NCBI GenBank assembly: GCA_036768485.1
Contig: JAVLUZ010000339.1
Span: 1-64,000, forward strand
Length of the DNA stretch: 64,000 bases
Reading direction: 5' to 3'
Source of the DNA: Mermis nigrescens
Taxonomy: Eukaryota; Nematoda; Enoplea; Mermithida; Mermithidae
Below the pieces are notes generated by a model that did not search any database, was not told where the DNA came from, and saw only the letters and a program-made list of their open reading frames with translations. Within the stretch, counting starts at the first letter, position 1. Each line of letters begins with the position of its first letter. Both the position numbers and the translations under genes were made by a program. Positions 11,083 through 21,283 of the stretch are shown here, one piece after another.

Positions 11083-11446
11083 GTAGATTATAATTAAGAC
11101 TAAGCCTAAGCAACATAATACATGCAAACTTAAAGCAAATGCGAGCAAAAACCTAGGTGGCAAAATATATTGTCGAGGGAAAATGATGAGGATTCGTTGC
11201 CAGAGGGTCAACCTATATGGAATTATATGAGCGTCCTCGTTGTTGTTGCCGTAGGGTCGACAGAAATAAGAAATATAGGCGAAGGTGCCACAATACACAA
11301 AAGGTTTGCCACAAATGCTAACTTAATTGCGCACTGCCGCTACATGGACAATACAATAACAAAGGTGAACAAAACGTTACACATGTTTAGATAGCCAAAA
11401 ATAATGATTTTTGTATAGAAAAAATAAATATATGACGACTGACCAC
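11083..11446. other. Intergenic, nothing recognised
   Basis: Short opposing ORFs overlap here but neither shows domain features. The stretch sits directly before a MITE insertion. Confidence 0.4.
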
Positions 11447-11711
11447 CACAGGTGGGCAGCACCAAAATTCTGGGGGATGAAAAAATTTCTGGAGGGATGA
11501 AAAAATTTTTAAAGGTCAAAAAATGGTCTTAAAAGTGGTCGTATAGCGAAAAAAACACCATTTTTCGACGTTTCTCATTGAGCACTATCCAACGGCATCA
11601 AAAATTGCTAAAAAAGCAAAAAAAATTTTTTCTGGGGGAGGGGGTATTTTGATTTCTGGGGGGGTATTTCAACTTCTCGGGGACCCCCCAAACCCCCCAC
11701 GCCCATGTGTG
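11447..11711 (+). mobile_element. hAT-like MITE with perfect 8-bp TSD
   Basis: The element begins CACAGGTGGGCAGCACC and ends ACGCCCATGTGTG. CTGACCAC is found immediately on both sides (11439-11446 and 11712-11719). An 8-bp duplication and short TIRs beginning CA are typical of hAT-superfamily insertions. There is no coding capacity. Confidence 0.85.
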
Positions 11712-11863
11712 CTGACCACTTCGGTTGTAGCTAGCAACCTAAAAGGGGACTCTCCAATGTAAATACTAAGGGGTGTCCTATGTGTACTAATTCAACATGG
11801 ACACTCCCGGTATTTGCCTTTGGGAATTACTTAGTTGCTTACGCTGCTATCAGCGCTGGCCAG

Positions 11864-12126
11864 CATACGTGGGCAGCAAGAAATTTCTGGGGGGGGTGCA
11901 AGATTCTTTTGAAGGTCAAAAATGGCCTTAAAAATGGTGGTATGGTGATAAAAACACCATTTTTCGACGTTTCTCATCAAGCACTATCCATTGGCGTCAA
12001 AAATTGCGAAAAAAGCGAAAAAAATTTTCAAAAATTGAATTCTGGGGGGTATTTTGATTTCTGAGGGGGGTATTTTGGTTTCTGGGGGTGCATACCCCCT
12101 CCCTAAACCCCCCACGCCCAGATGTG
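11864..12126 (+). mobile_element. hAT-like MITE with perfect 8-bp TSD
   Basis: Begins CATACGTGGGCAGCAAG and ends CGCCCAGATGTG; flanked by CTGGCCAG on both sides (11856-11863 and 12127-12134). Same orientation as the copy 150 bp upstream. Confidence 0.87.
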
Positions 12127-12134
12127 CTGGCCAG

Positions 12135-12599
12135 GTTATGTAAGCACGTAGCTCGGCTCTAAACCCAATGGCCCTCAGCAACTTACGACCTCAACTTCCT
12201 CGTTCCTAATATTGCTGACCACTTCTTGGTCGGAAGTCTCGGCAGCTACGCCCTACAACCTAGCTCATAGTACCTACCTAACCCCGGTATGCTCGCAAGG
12301 TCAGTTGACATATCTCAACCCAACTCTCAAGTTGATAATTTAGCTTATTTTTCGACCACTGATAGATTTCAGAAATGTTTTGGTTTCTAATACATGTAGC
12401 ACTCTAAACACTGATTCAAATAACAGCGAGCTCTAATGTGGACAGTCATCATCATTAAAAGATAAGATAATATTTTAACCATTTTTGGATTGAGGAAATG
12501 ATAAGAGACTTTCCAAAAATATGTATAGTTCAAGATAAGGCACAACATTATTTACCTTTCCAATATCGGTCAAAGTAAAATAACAATATTGTCGTCGTC
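12135..12599. other. Intergenic, nothing recognised
   Basis: No ORF or repeat stands out between the MITE and the foldback element. Confidence 0.4.
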
Positions 12600-12779
12600 G
12601 GGGCCCGAGTAAAGTCTCGTTAGAGCACTTTTGAGCAGTATCGTTAGAGCACTTTGTATCGTTATAGCACCAGTCGCGTTATGGCACTAAATGTCTCGTT
12701 AGAGCACTCAGGTGTCCCGTTATGGCACTTCTGTGTCTCGTTAGAGCACTCGAACGGATTGACCCTAAAATATCGATTG

Positions 12780-13095
12780 TGACTCAACACTCCAACCGTC
12801 TCAACATTCCCACTGTCTCAACATTCCCACTGTCTCAACACTCCCACTCGAATTTTCAACACTCCCACTGTCTCAACATTCCCACTGTCTCAACAGTCCC
12901 ACTGTCTCAACACTCCCACTCGAATTCTTAACACTCCCACTGTCTCAACATTCCCACTGTCTCAACATTCCCACTGTCTCAACACTCCCACTCGAATTCC
13001 ACTTCAACGTTCCCACTGTCTCACATTCCCACTGTCTCAACACTCCCACTCGAATTCTCAACACTCCCACTGTCTCAACATTCCCACTGTCGCAA
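12780..13095 (+). repeat. Left inner tandem array of the foldback
   Basis: About 18 imperfect copies of ACTGTCTCAACATTCCC, with a spacer CACTCGAATTC recurring about every 90 bp, giving a higher-order repeat. Its inverse lies at 14166-14515. Apparent protein frames here are translations of the repeat. Confidence 0.85.
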
Positions 13096-13228
13096 TGCTA
13101 AACGGGGCCATATATGAGCATGAAGCGTCTGGGTGGGGTCTAGAGACCCCTTCTCGCCCAAGAATCTGGCGAACTTCCTAGAATTGTTATCATTGATCCT
13201 TTTTGGGACTTGATCCCGTCTGATGGAG

Positions 13229-13486
13229 CATACGTGGGCAGCAAGAAAATTCTATGGGGGGGGTGCAAGATTTTTTGAAAGTCAAAAAATGGCCTTAAAA
13301 ATGGTGGTATGGCGATAGAAACACCATTTTCCGACGTTTCTCATCGAGCACTATCCATTGGCATCAAAAAATTGCGAAAAAAACGAAAAAAATTTTCAAA
13401 ATTGAATTCTGGGGGTATTTTGATTTCTGGGGGGTATTTTGGTTTCGGGGGGTGCATACCCCCCCAAACCCCCACGCCCAGGTGTG
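13229..13486 (+). mobile_element. MITE nested in the left foldback arm
   Basis: CATACGTGGGC...CCCAGGTGTG ends. The right arm of the foldback (about 14035-14055) keeps the uninterrupted site, reading GGGGCTCCAGACGGGATC in inverse. Comparison shows the MITE inserted at GTCTGGAG, which is still present at 13487-13494 and as a slightly altered copy on the left. Confidence 0.85.
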
Positions 13487-14165
13487 GTCTGGAGCCCCAT
13501 AATTTTTACGCTGCCCATGCATGAACGGTAAATTTCACTCAAGGGCGAATTTACAACCTTGCACATATTCCACTTCAGATTTAGGATTTTAAATAGCACT
13601 TAATGGTGATAAGATCTATGACCTTGCACATATTCTACTCCAACGGATTTAGGATTTTTTGACACTTTGGTTGAATTCACTTAATATATCTTCTTGGTTA
13701 AACTGTTAATGGATATAGCGTTGTTATCATCACGCATGTTGATAAAAATGAAACGCATTTCGCAATACCTGCATCTTAATGTATTTTTTGATGATATTAA
13801 ATCTTGCTAACTAATTACCATAGCTTCGCCATAGAAATTGCGAAACAGTGGCATTTGGCATCCGTGTCAGTAAAATCCTAAATCCGTTGAAGTAGAATAT
13901 GTGCAAGGTCGTAGATCTTATCACCATTAAGTGATATTTAAAATCCTAAATCTGAACTGGAATATGTACACGGTTGTAAATCTTATCGCCCTTGAGTGAA
14001 ATTTACCGTTCATGCATGGGCAGCGTAAAAATTATGGGGCTCCAGACGGGATCAAGTCCCAAAAAGGATCAATGATAACAATTCTAGGAAGTTCGCCAGA
14101 TTCTTGGGCGAGAGGGGGTCTCTAGACCCCACCCAGACGCTTCATGCTCATATATGGTCCAGTTT

Positions 14166-14515
14166 AGCATTGCGACAGTGGGAATGTTGAGACAGTGGGA
14201 GTGTTGAGAATTCGAGTGGGAGTGTTGAGACAGTGGGAATGTTGAGACAGTGGGAATGTTGAGACAGTGGGAGTGTTGAGAATTCCAGTGGGAGTGTTGA
14301 GACAGTGGAATGTTGAGACAGTGGAATGTTGAGACAGTGGGAATGTTGAGACAGTGGGAGTGTTGAGAATTCCAGTGGGAGTGTTGAGACAGTAGGAATG
14401 TTGAGACAGTGGGAATGTTGAGACAGTGGGAGTGTTGAGAATTCCAGTGGGAGTGTTGAGACAGTAAAAATGTTGAGACAGTGTTAATGTTAAGACGGTG
14501 GGAGTGTTGAGACGG
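14166..14515 (-). repeat. Right inner tandem array of the foldback
   Basis: About 20 copies of GACAGTGGGAATGTTGA with periodic GAATTCCAGTGGGAGTG, the reverse complement of the left inner array. Confidence 0.85.
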
Positions 14516-15018
14516 TACCAAAATATCTCGTTAGAGCATTACTATTTGCCTGACGTCGTCACAGCGTACAGTTTGACCTGGAAAACGTCATAAGTAAGCA
14601 TAAATAGGCAGCAACAATAGGCATGTTGTGCCAGAAGATTTAACAAACAAAAGAAACATGTGTAATCCATAAAATCGAACATTAATCGTATAAAAGCGAT
14701 TGCTCATTCATTTTGATTGCCTGTTCAGTGGCTCTTAGCTTAGTAAAATGTACCTTTATCTGTATTTCTCTTAATAAAAAAATGTTACGTATCTATATTA
14801 TACAACGCGTATTAAACATTATTTAGCTGTACTTGTCTGTTTTTTGCATGAAATACGGAAATTGCATGAAATGAGGAGAGCTGAATTTCCAGATTTCGCG
14901 AAGTGTCTTTTTTTAAAGCTAATTCTCTTATCATTTTCTGAGTCGTCCGTTTTTCGTTGTTTGAAGAACTACATGATTATATACTATCAACAATAAAGTT
15001 TTAAAAATTTTGACTAAA

Positions 15019-15219
15019 ATGTTAAAAAGTCATATAATTTCACATTTTCGGATTTTCCCAAGTCTACTCGTGCTTTTTTGCATCTCAGTCTTAAAAATTG
15101 CAAACGCTGGGCAGGATTTTATTAATACGTACAATGACCTACCAAATGATGCCGATTTTGTTCAGCGTGTCAATATTGAAATTTCACGCTATTTAAATCA
15201 CGTACAACATTTTCTGTAA
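15019..15219 (+). CDS. Small secreted-type peptide ORF inside the foldback
   Basis: A 66-codon ORF begins at ATG 15019. Its first 30 residues form a textbook signal peptide: a basic start (MLKSHIISHFR), a hydrophobic core (FPSLLVLFCISVL) and a small-residue cleavage region (KIANAG). The remainder is polar, with NDLPNDADF. It sits in the 800-bp right-side segment of the foldback that has no counterpart on the left. It could be a first exon captured by the element or a chance ORF. No family is recognised. Confidence 0.3.
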   Translation: MLKSHIISHFRIFPSLLVLFCISVLKIANAGQDFINTYNDLPNDADFVQRVNIEISRYLNHVQHFL

Positions 15220-15498
15220 TTTTTCTTTTAATAATTTTTTTGAGCGACAAAAATTTGCTTATTTTTATGCATGTGTACATTAATAACGTAAACTCCGTCA
15301 TTTTCGTGTATAAAGCATGATAAGAAAATTTTGGTGCTCTAACGCGACATGTTAGTGCTCTAACGAGACTCATAGGTGCTATAACGCGACACACTGGTGC
15401 TCTAACGAGACAAAGTGCTATAACGATACAAAGTGCTATAACGAGACGATTGGTGCTCTAACGCGACTGGTGCCATAACGATACCTAATCGGGGCCCG

Positions 15499-17572
15499 GC
15501 CTTACCCTCGATATAGAAAATTACTGGGTGATTATTTTCCAATTTATTAATACACAAAATAAAACAATGCACGACGGCAACTGATCAATCATCCTCATGA
15601 TTATTTAAAGTATATTACAATCAGACAAGCAAAATTACGTACAGATGAAATAAGTTTTAAACAAGGCATAAGATCTAAATTTTACAGCAGTATATCAAAT
15701 AACTAATTAAGTTATCTTAACACATACATAACTTTTCTTACTGGACAAGTACCTAATGGAATTTTGAAATGAAAGATGGGCTAAAATTGGGAACTGTAGG
15801 CATAACCTAGAACTAGTACATCACCAAGATGATTACTCGAATGGTTAAGTGATTCCATAATAGTGTAAAGCCGTAATCGATTCGCTTTCGCGACAGCAAT
15901 AATAAAATGTTTGATAAATTGTTCGTAACATGTAACTATCGCAATTACAGTGGTATTGTATTTAAAGTTGTTTTATTTTGTTATGGGCATTATAACAAGT
16001 AAAGCAGGGCCGACTGATTAGTGCACACAATCGTTACGGGCATGCTAGTGTACCTACATTTAGTGTTTCAAGTCAACTTACGCGTTTCCTACTGTTTTAA
16101 ACCAACAATTTCTTGAATTGTCTCAGATGCATCGATGGTTTCTATTTCATTCAATTGGCTTAGAAAGACTGTTACTCAATATAATTTCCTATAGCTACTG
16201 CATAGTTCGTGCTGCTTATTAAATCATTTCTGTTGGCCGCAGAATATACTTGGATTTTCTTGTGTTGCGTAGAGAAAGTGTGATTTTTGGCAGATTTTGC
16301 GACTTTAGGTAGCTTTTTCTAGTCCCTCCTCTTACATACTTAATAATCTACAATTCCAAGCATATTCATCTTTTTGTTCCATCGGAGCATTTTTCTTTTC
16401 TACTTTTCACATATTTATACCTTCCTTACCCTCATGCTAGTGTATAAATCTCACTATTTTTCTGGCTGTTTTCGGCAGTACATTGAATAAAATCATGAAA
16501 TTATCAATAGAAAAGTGTAGAAAAGATATCGACATTTAGCTAAGCGCATCCAAATAGAAACTCAACGGAAAATATGTCTCTACATCCAGCAATTTAATTC
16601 AAGAGCCAATATATGTACGCAGTGACCTATCCAGGATTTTGTGATAGGGGCGGAAATCCAAATATCCCTGGTCGTGTCATAAATTGTCCAGAAAATAAGT
16701 CCATTATGCTTGAAGTATTGATTTTTTACATCTTTCGATAGACAGAATCGTTTCTGATCCAAAAAAGTTAGAAATTTTCGAAGTTTCTTAGGAGCAAACT
16801 TAGTGTTAAAATCGGTGCAAAGCACCTGAAAATACTCCGGAAATCATAGTAAAAACTAAGAAATCGTTGTAAGAACTAAAAATCGTTATTCTATACTTTA
16901 ACTATACTTACTCTCTTGATGTGAAAACAAAGTTCTCAGGGCATCAACAAAATGGCTACTTTACAATGAGGCTGAGTTTAGGCTTACTTTTTTGGTGAAT
17001 TCGCTTAGGCTAAAATTTTTACTCCTGCCCAGGATTGATATTGCAGTTTACACTTAACCGTCTCTAGCTCGGCTTTCTGGCCTCTTGACTTTGCACTTAG
17101 GCTTGAATTATAGGGTTGCAGTCCTTACTATTTTAGTACACCAATCCTACCGCGCATAGATTAAGTATTATTATTGGGGCAATAAAGCATTATTACAATC
17201 ACCTGCACCCTAGAAAGGCCGGGTTGTAAACTCCGCCCCCGCCGCCTATGCCACAACGTGTCCTATACTTAAGCTTTGCAGTCCAGGTACCCATCTATAA
17301 GTACTTCAGCTATGTCAGACGACTATCCCATTTTCTGACGCCTCAAGTTAATTCATGTTTATCCTGTAATAGAAAATAAAAATCTGGTGAATAATTCTCG
17401 AATCGAACCCTTTTTTGAATCCAATCAAAACAGTTTCACGTTAAAAAACGTCAAAAAACGATTGACGGCAAACCTAGATTTTTTAGCATTCAGTTTTATC
17501 GACTATCGTCACAAAACCGCAGGAAAAAATACATAATTTCTCTTAAAATGGAATTTTGGATCAATTATTTGC
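15499..17572. other. Intergenic with one dispersed-repeat copy
   Basis: AT-rich without coding frames I can support. Bases 16018-16060 resemble 54718-54760 (TTAGTGCACACAATCGTT). Bases 16242-16405 are a minus-oriented copy of the dispersed repeat also seen at 48535, 54310, 54957 and 59665. Confidence 0.45.
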
Positions 17573-17761
17573 AGGGGCGGATTTGGGAGGGGGGCTGGGG
17601 ATGGGCGGCCGCCATCCCCTATTGACCCAAAATAGTGCGCAAAATTAAGCATTTTTGAGCGATTTTCGGGTTAAAACGGCTAATTTTTCCGCCCAAGTCA
17701 GGGTTCCGACCCCCCCTTAGGGGTACCGCCCCTCTCTTAGGAAAATCCTAGATCCGCCACT
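17573..17761. mobile_element. hAT-type MITE with CAGGGGCGGAT ends
   Basis: About 189 bp beginning CAGGGGCGGATTTGGGAGG and ending CCTAGATCCGCCACTA. These inverse ends are characteristic of a widespread class of hAT MITEs. The copy is decayed: I could not match the flanking octamers. It is distinct from the CAYACSTGGGC family. Confidence 0.6.
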
Positions 17762-17874
17762 ATACGTTCGATAGCCTCGAGGTTATGAACTATTGCACTC
17801 CCTCCAGACGAGTAAGAGATCAAGATTTTGAACTAGAGAAGCTGGGCCAATTTTGGTGGGGAGTTATGTATGAC

Positions 17875-18009
17875 CATGTGGGGATTCTGTGAGTCTGAGC
17901 CCTCGTGATCCCCTAAAATCGATAGACCCCAAAACTAGATTTTTGGTGGTGCTATTTCTGCCGATTTTACCGATTATACTTCCGAGAATTATGTTGCTAC
18001 ACGTGTATG
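17875..18009. mobile_element. Short MITE, family B
   Basis: Shares ATCGATAGACCCC, TTTTTGGTGGTGCTATTT and the terminal CACGTGTATG with the copies at 7624 and 20103. About 135 bp, no coding capacity. Confidence 0.5.
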
Positions 18010-20102
18010 GCTATAAATTGAGATATTCAACGATTAATAAAAAACATCACAAATGGCCTAAAAGCGAAAGTTTTACACAAGATTGGGAGGTTTAAAAATT
18101 TAAGTCCAGTTGGAGAATATGAGACTACCGAATTCGGTTGGGAGAGAATATCTTATCCTCGAATCACATGTATGACCTATATACTTGTCTGATGTTTTAA
18201 TTCACAGAAAACGTGACGTTAGGATCAGACATGCCTAGGAATTTGAGTGTATATACCATAGATGTACAGCGTGACTGATCTGGAGAGTCGGACAGTCTGA
18301 GGGATCTAAATATGTGCTTTTTGGGCCAAAATGACACAAAAATTAATATGAGCGCTAGAATAGCGTTGAAACGACTTTATTACACAGTTTTTGCTCAAGT
18401 TAAAGAACTTTTTAAGAAATTTTTTAATTTTAATCAATTTTTTCCTCCATTTTGCTTCATTTTACCAAAATAAATCTCCTATTTTTTTCATATTTTGGGG
18501 ATCAAGACCAATCTCCTACGTGCATGTCTGGTAATCTAAAATAGGAAATTTTCCAGAGAAAATGAGGTAAAATATTGGTTGAAAATGAACATCTTTAAGA
18601 AAGCTTAAAATTGACCAGAAATTACGTGATAACGTAGTTTTAAGGCTATTTCAGCGCTTTTGCTAGTTTAGTTTTTGTGGTTATTTTAACCCAAAAAGCT
18701 TTATTCCTAACCTCCAGATCGGCTAGGCTGTGAATCTATAGTTAGGACGTTCGTATTTACCGTATATTCGAATACCAGCATGTTCCGAACCATGTGATTC
18801 ACTTTAAAAAATCAAAACGCTATCTATTGATTCCCAGATAACAGAATCAATAACGTATGATATTTTCCTATTAAGATTTTGCATTTTTTAGCTTACGGCT
18901 GGTCGATTCGACTTCGAATAAATATTCATGCTGCAGACTCATTTCAATTTACCTTTTTTTCTAGAAAGCGTGCGAACATTAATCGCCATTTTGCAAAATT
19001 ACATCATCCGTCATAGTACGTTTATCTAATGCATAATCTATCTAGCCTCGAAAATAATCAATTCTAATAATAGACCAAAGAATGGAATGTTAAGCGATCA
19101 AATCTTTTTGCCGAACAAAATCATAGTGAAAAATGAATTATAAAATACATTGTGATAAACAATAAAAATTGAAAATCAAATATTGAAAGAATGAATGATG
19201 AAAAGCTCAAAACAATAAAAGAAATAACGTAAAACAATAAACAAGCAATATTAGGTCAAAAAATAATAAAACAGTAAAAACTCATGAATTAAAAGTGATT
19301 ATCTACGCTCGATACATCTTTAACTGGCTGGGCAACTCAACGTGGCTGAATAAAGTATCACTACAAGTCGACCTTTGGACAATTTGACTTCACAAAAACA
19401 GAAAATAAATAAATTTTCCACCAGAAAATTCCAGATTTGCCGCAGGAATGATTCTAGAACTATTCTGAAAACAGATTTAAAATCGGCAAAAAAATTTAGC
19501 TAGAATCAGCCCTAAAATATTTAGTGAGTAAATTAGAAGTGATTTTTTTGTGCTCAGTGTGCATGACCGATTACATTTTTAGATTAATATTTCTACTCTG
19601 AAATACAAAGATACAGTAATTAAATATAGTGCTACATAATAAATTCAGTGAATAGTTTGGAATTGAAATATTTAGAAGGACAAGTTTAATTGCACTTTAC
19701 AAAAACATAACAAGGTTAAGCACAAAGGAAACAAACACTTAAATACAAAGTAACTAGATACATGTTTACGACAAAGGGCGAGTCGCCTCCGCCACCCAAT
19801 TCGCTGTTTTTTTGACTATAGTTTCCTTATCAGTAATCCATCCTAATTAAATAAAATTTAGACAGATAAGAGATTATTTAACAGAAATAATTTCCAAAGT
19901 TTTATTGTAAATAAATGATTCAGTTTAATACTAAACTAGTTTTGGGATCACTATCCAACTCAATTAAGTGTTGAAGAACTTGATTTTATCCATCATTTCT
20001 GACTTCGGTAGGTGCTTATCTGCAAACCAAGCTAATGTGATTTTGAAGGTCAGGGATCTTAGCAGAACAGAGCATATGCTTCAAATTTACATAGCCTTTA
20101 TT
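18010..20102. other. AT-rich intergenic region
   Basis: No supported gene. The interval 19080-19300 is an A/T-rich low-complexity run with many AATAAAA-like words. Confidence 0.45.
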
Positions 20103-20250
20103 AGCACACATGGGCGTTGGGGGCCTGGATCATTTCGAGAATCCGGCGGACCCCCCTCAAATCGATAGCCACCAAAATTGAATTTGGAGCTGTTTTTGTC
20201 AATTTTTTTTTCATCGGCCCCCCAGAATTTGGCTGCTGCTCATGTGTGCT
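20103..20250. mobile_element. Short MITE, family B, best-preserved copy
   Basis: A 148-bp unit bounded by perfect inverted decamers AGCACACATG and CATGTGTGCT. The interior ATCGATAGCC and GGAGCTGTTTTTG match the other family-B copies. Confidence 0.6.
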
Positions 20251-20320
20251 CACGAAAAATTTGGCACCGAGTCAAGTCAAAGGAGCAAAGCGCTAATCTG
20301 ATTCGCAGTCATGTGATCAC

Positions 20321-20582
20321 CACACCTGGGCGTGGGGGGTTGGGGGGTATGCAACCCCCAGAAACCAAAGTACCCCCCCAGAAATCAAAATACCCCCCCC
20401 CCAGAATTCAATTTTTGAAAATTTTTTCGTTTTTTTCGCAATTTTTTGATGCCAATGGATAGTGCTTGATGAGAAACGTCGAAAAATGGTGTTCTTCTCG
20501 CCCTACCACCATTTTTAAGGCCATTTTTTGACTTTCGAAAAATCTTGCACCCTCCCTCAGAATTTTTTGCTGCTCACGTATG
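20321..20582 (-). mobile_element. hAT-like MITE with perfect 8-bp TSD
   Basis: CACACCTGGGCGTGG...GCTCACGTATG, flanked on both sides by the palindromic octamer GTGATCAC (20313-20320 and 20583-20590). Orientation is opposite to the copies at 11-13 kb. Confidence 0.87.
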
Positions 20583-20590
20583 GTGATCAC

Positions 20591-21283
20591 TCATCTGATT
20601 TGACTCGATTCAAATTTTTTTCTTGATGCGCTTTTTCAAGTTTAAAGGCACACTGAATGCCCTCCTAATATTCGTGGACTTTTGAAATTTGCGAGATTGG
20701 CTTTCAGGAAAGTGACTACCGTAGTGAGAATGAAAACAATGCTAGAAATAAGGAATGGCTCCAGGTGATCCCGTAGAAATGTTGTATTTGATCGATTCGC
20801 TCATTTCCATGGAAATTTTAAAATTTTCTAGTTTTGCTATTGGATATTCTATCTTTAGTTTATATTTTCATTAAATTTGAACTGTAATTAAGATAGCAAT
20901 GGCCGAAAGACGTTCCAGATATGGTTAGATGGCCAGGCCACCATGTAGCTACACAAAAGCGGATTTGGGTTTGATTTCATTCTTCTATGGCCTAGGCCAG
21001 GGTTAAACCACATCCATATAATTAATATAGGTATGCAACGCCTGCACGAACTAGAATTATGGAAACATTGGATAAATGGATTACTTCCATTGAAATGTAT
21101 TTTTAATTATATTTTAAATCCATTTCAAACGATATTTCAATAAATTTTATTGTTTTGATTCAATATTCCGTATGGGACAATGATCAAGTTTCGCATCGTA
21201 TTTTTAAAATCTAAGGTCGACTGACCTTTGACGACGTACTAAACCAAGCGCTTAACAACATGAGGGTTACGATTTTTATGAAA
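20591..21283. other. Intergenic, nothing recognised
   Basis: No ORF with content and no repeat structure beyond single-copy AT-rich sequence. Confidence 0.4.

Larger units (their letters stand above)
12600..15498. mobile_element. Foldback element with modular inverted arms
   Basis: The ends carry GGGGCCCG (about 12600) and GGGGCCC (15491-15497), followed inward by arrays of a ~17-bp unit, GTCTCGTTAGAGCACT, in opposite orientation (12612-12750 and 15333-15482). Next inside are arrays of a second ~16-bp unit, ACTGTCTCAACATTCCC, again inverted (12780-13095 and 14166-14515). Inside those are unique arms of about 550 bp (13096-13665 without the MITE, and 13860-14160) around a central spacer. The right side has about 800 extra bp between inner and outer arrays (14530-15325). 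This modular architecture recalls Drosophila FB/Galileo foldbacks. No transposase is present. Confidence 0.8.

Noticed and set aside
12722..14521. Long Ser/His/Pro-type ORFs in both foldback arrays
   Set aside because: They are translations of 16-17 bp tandem repeats, present in mirror form on both arms.
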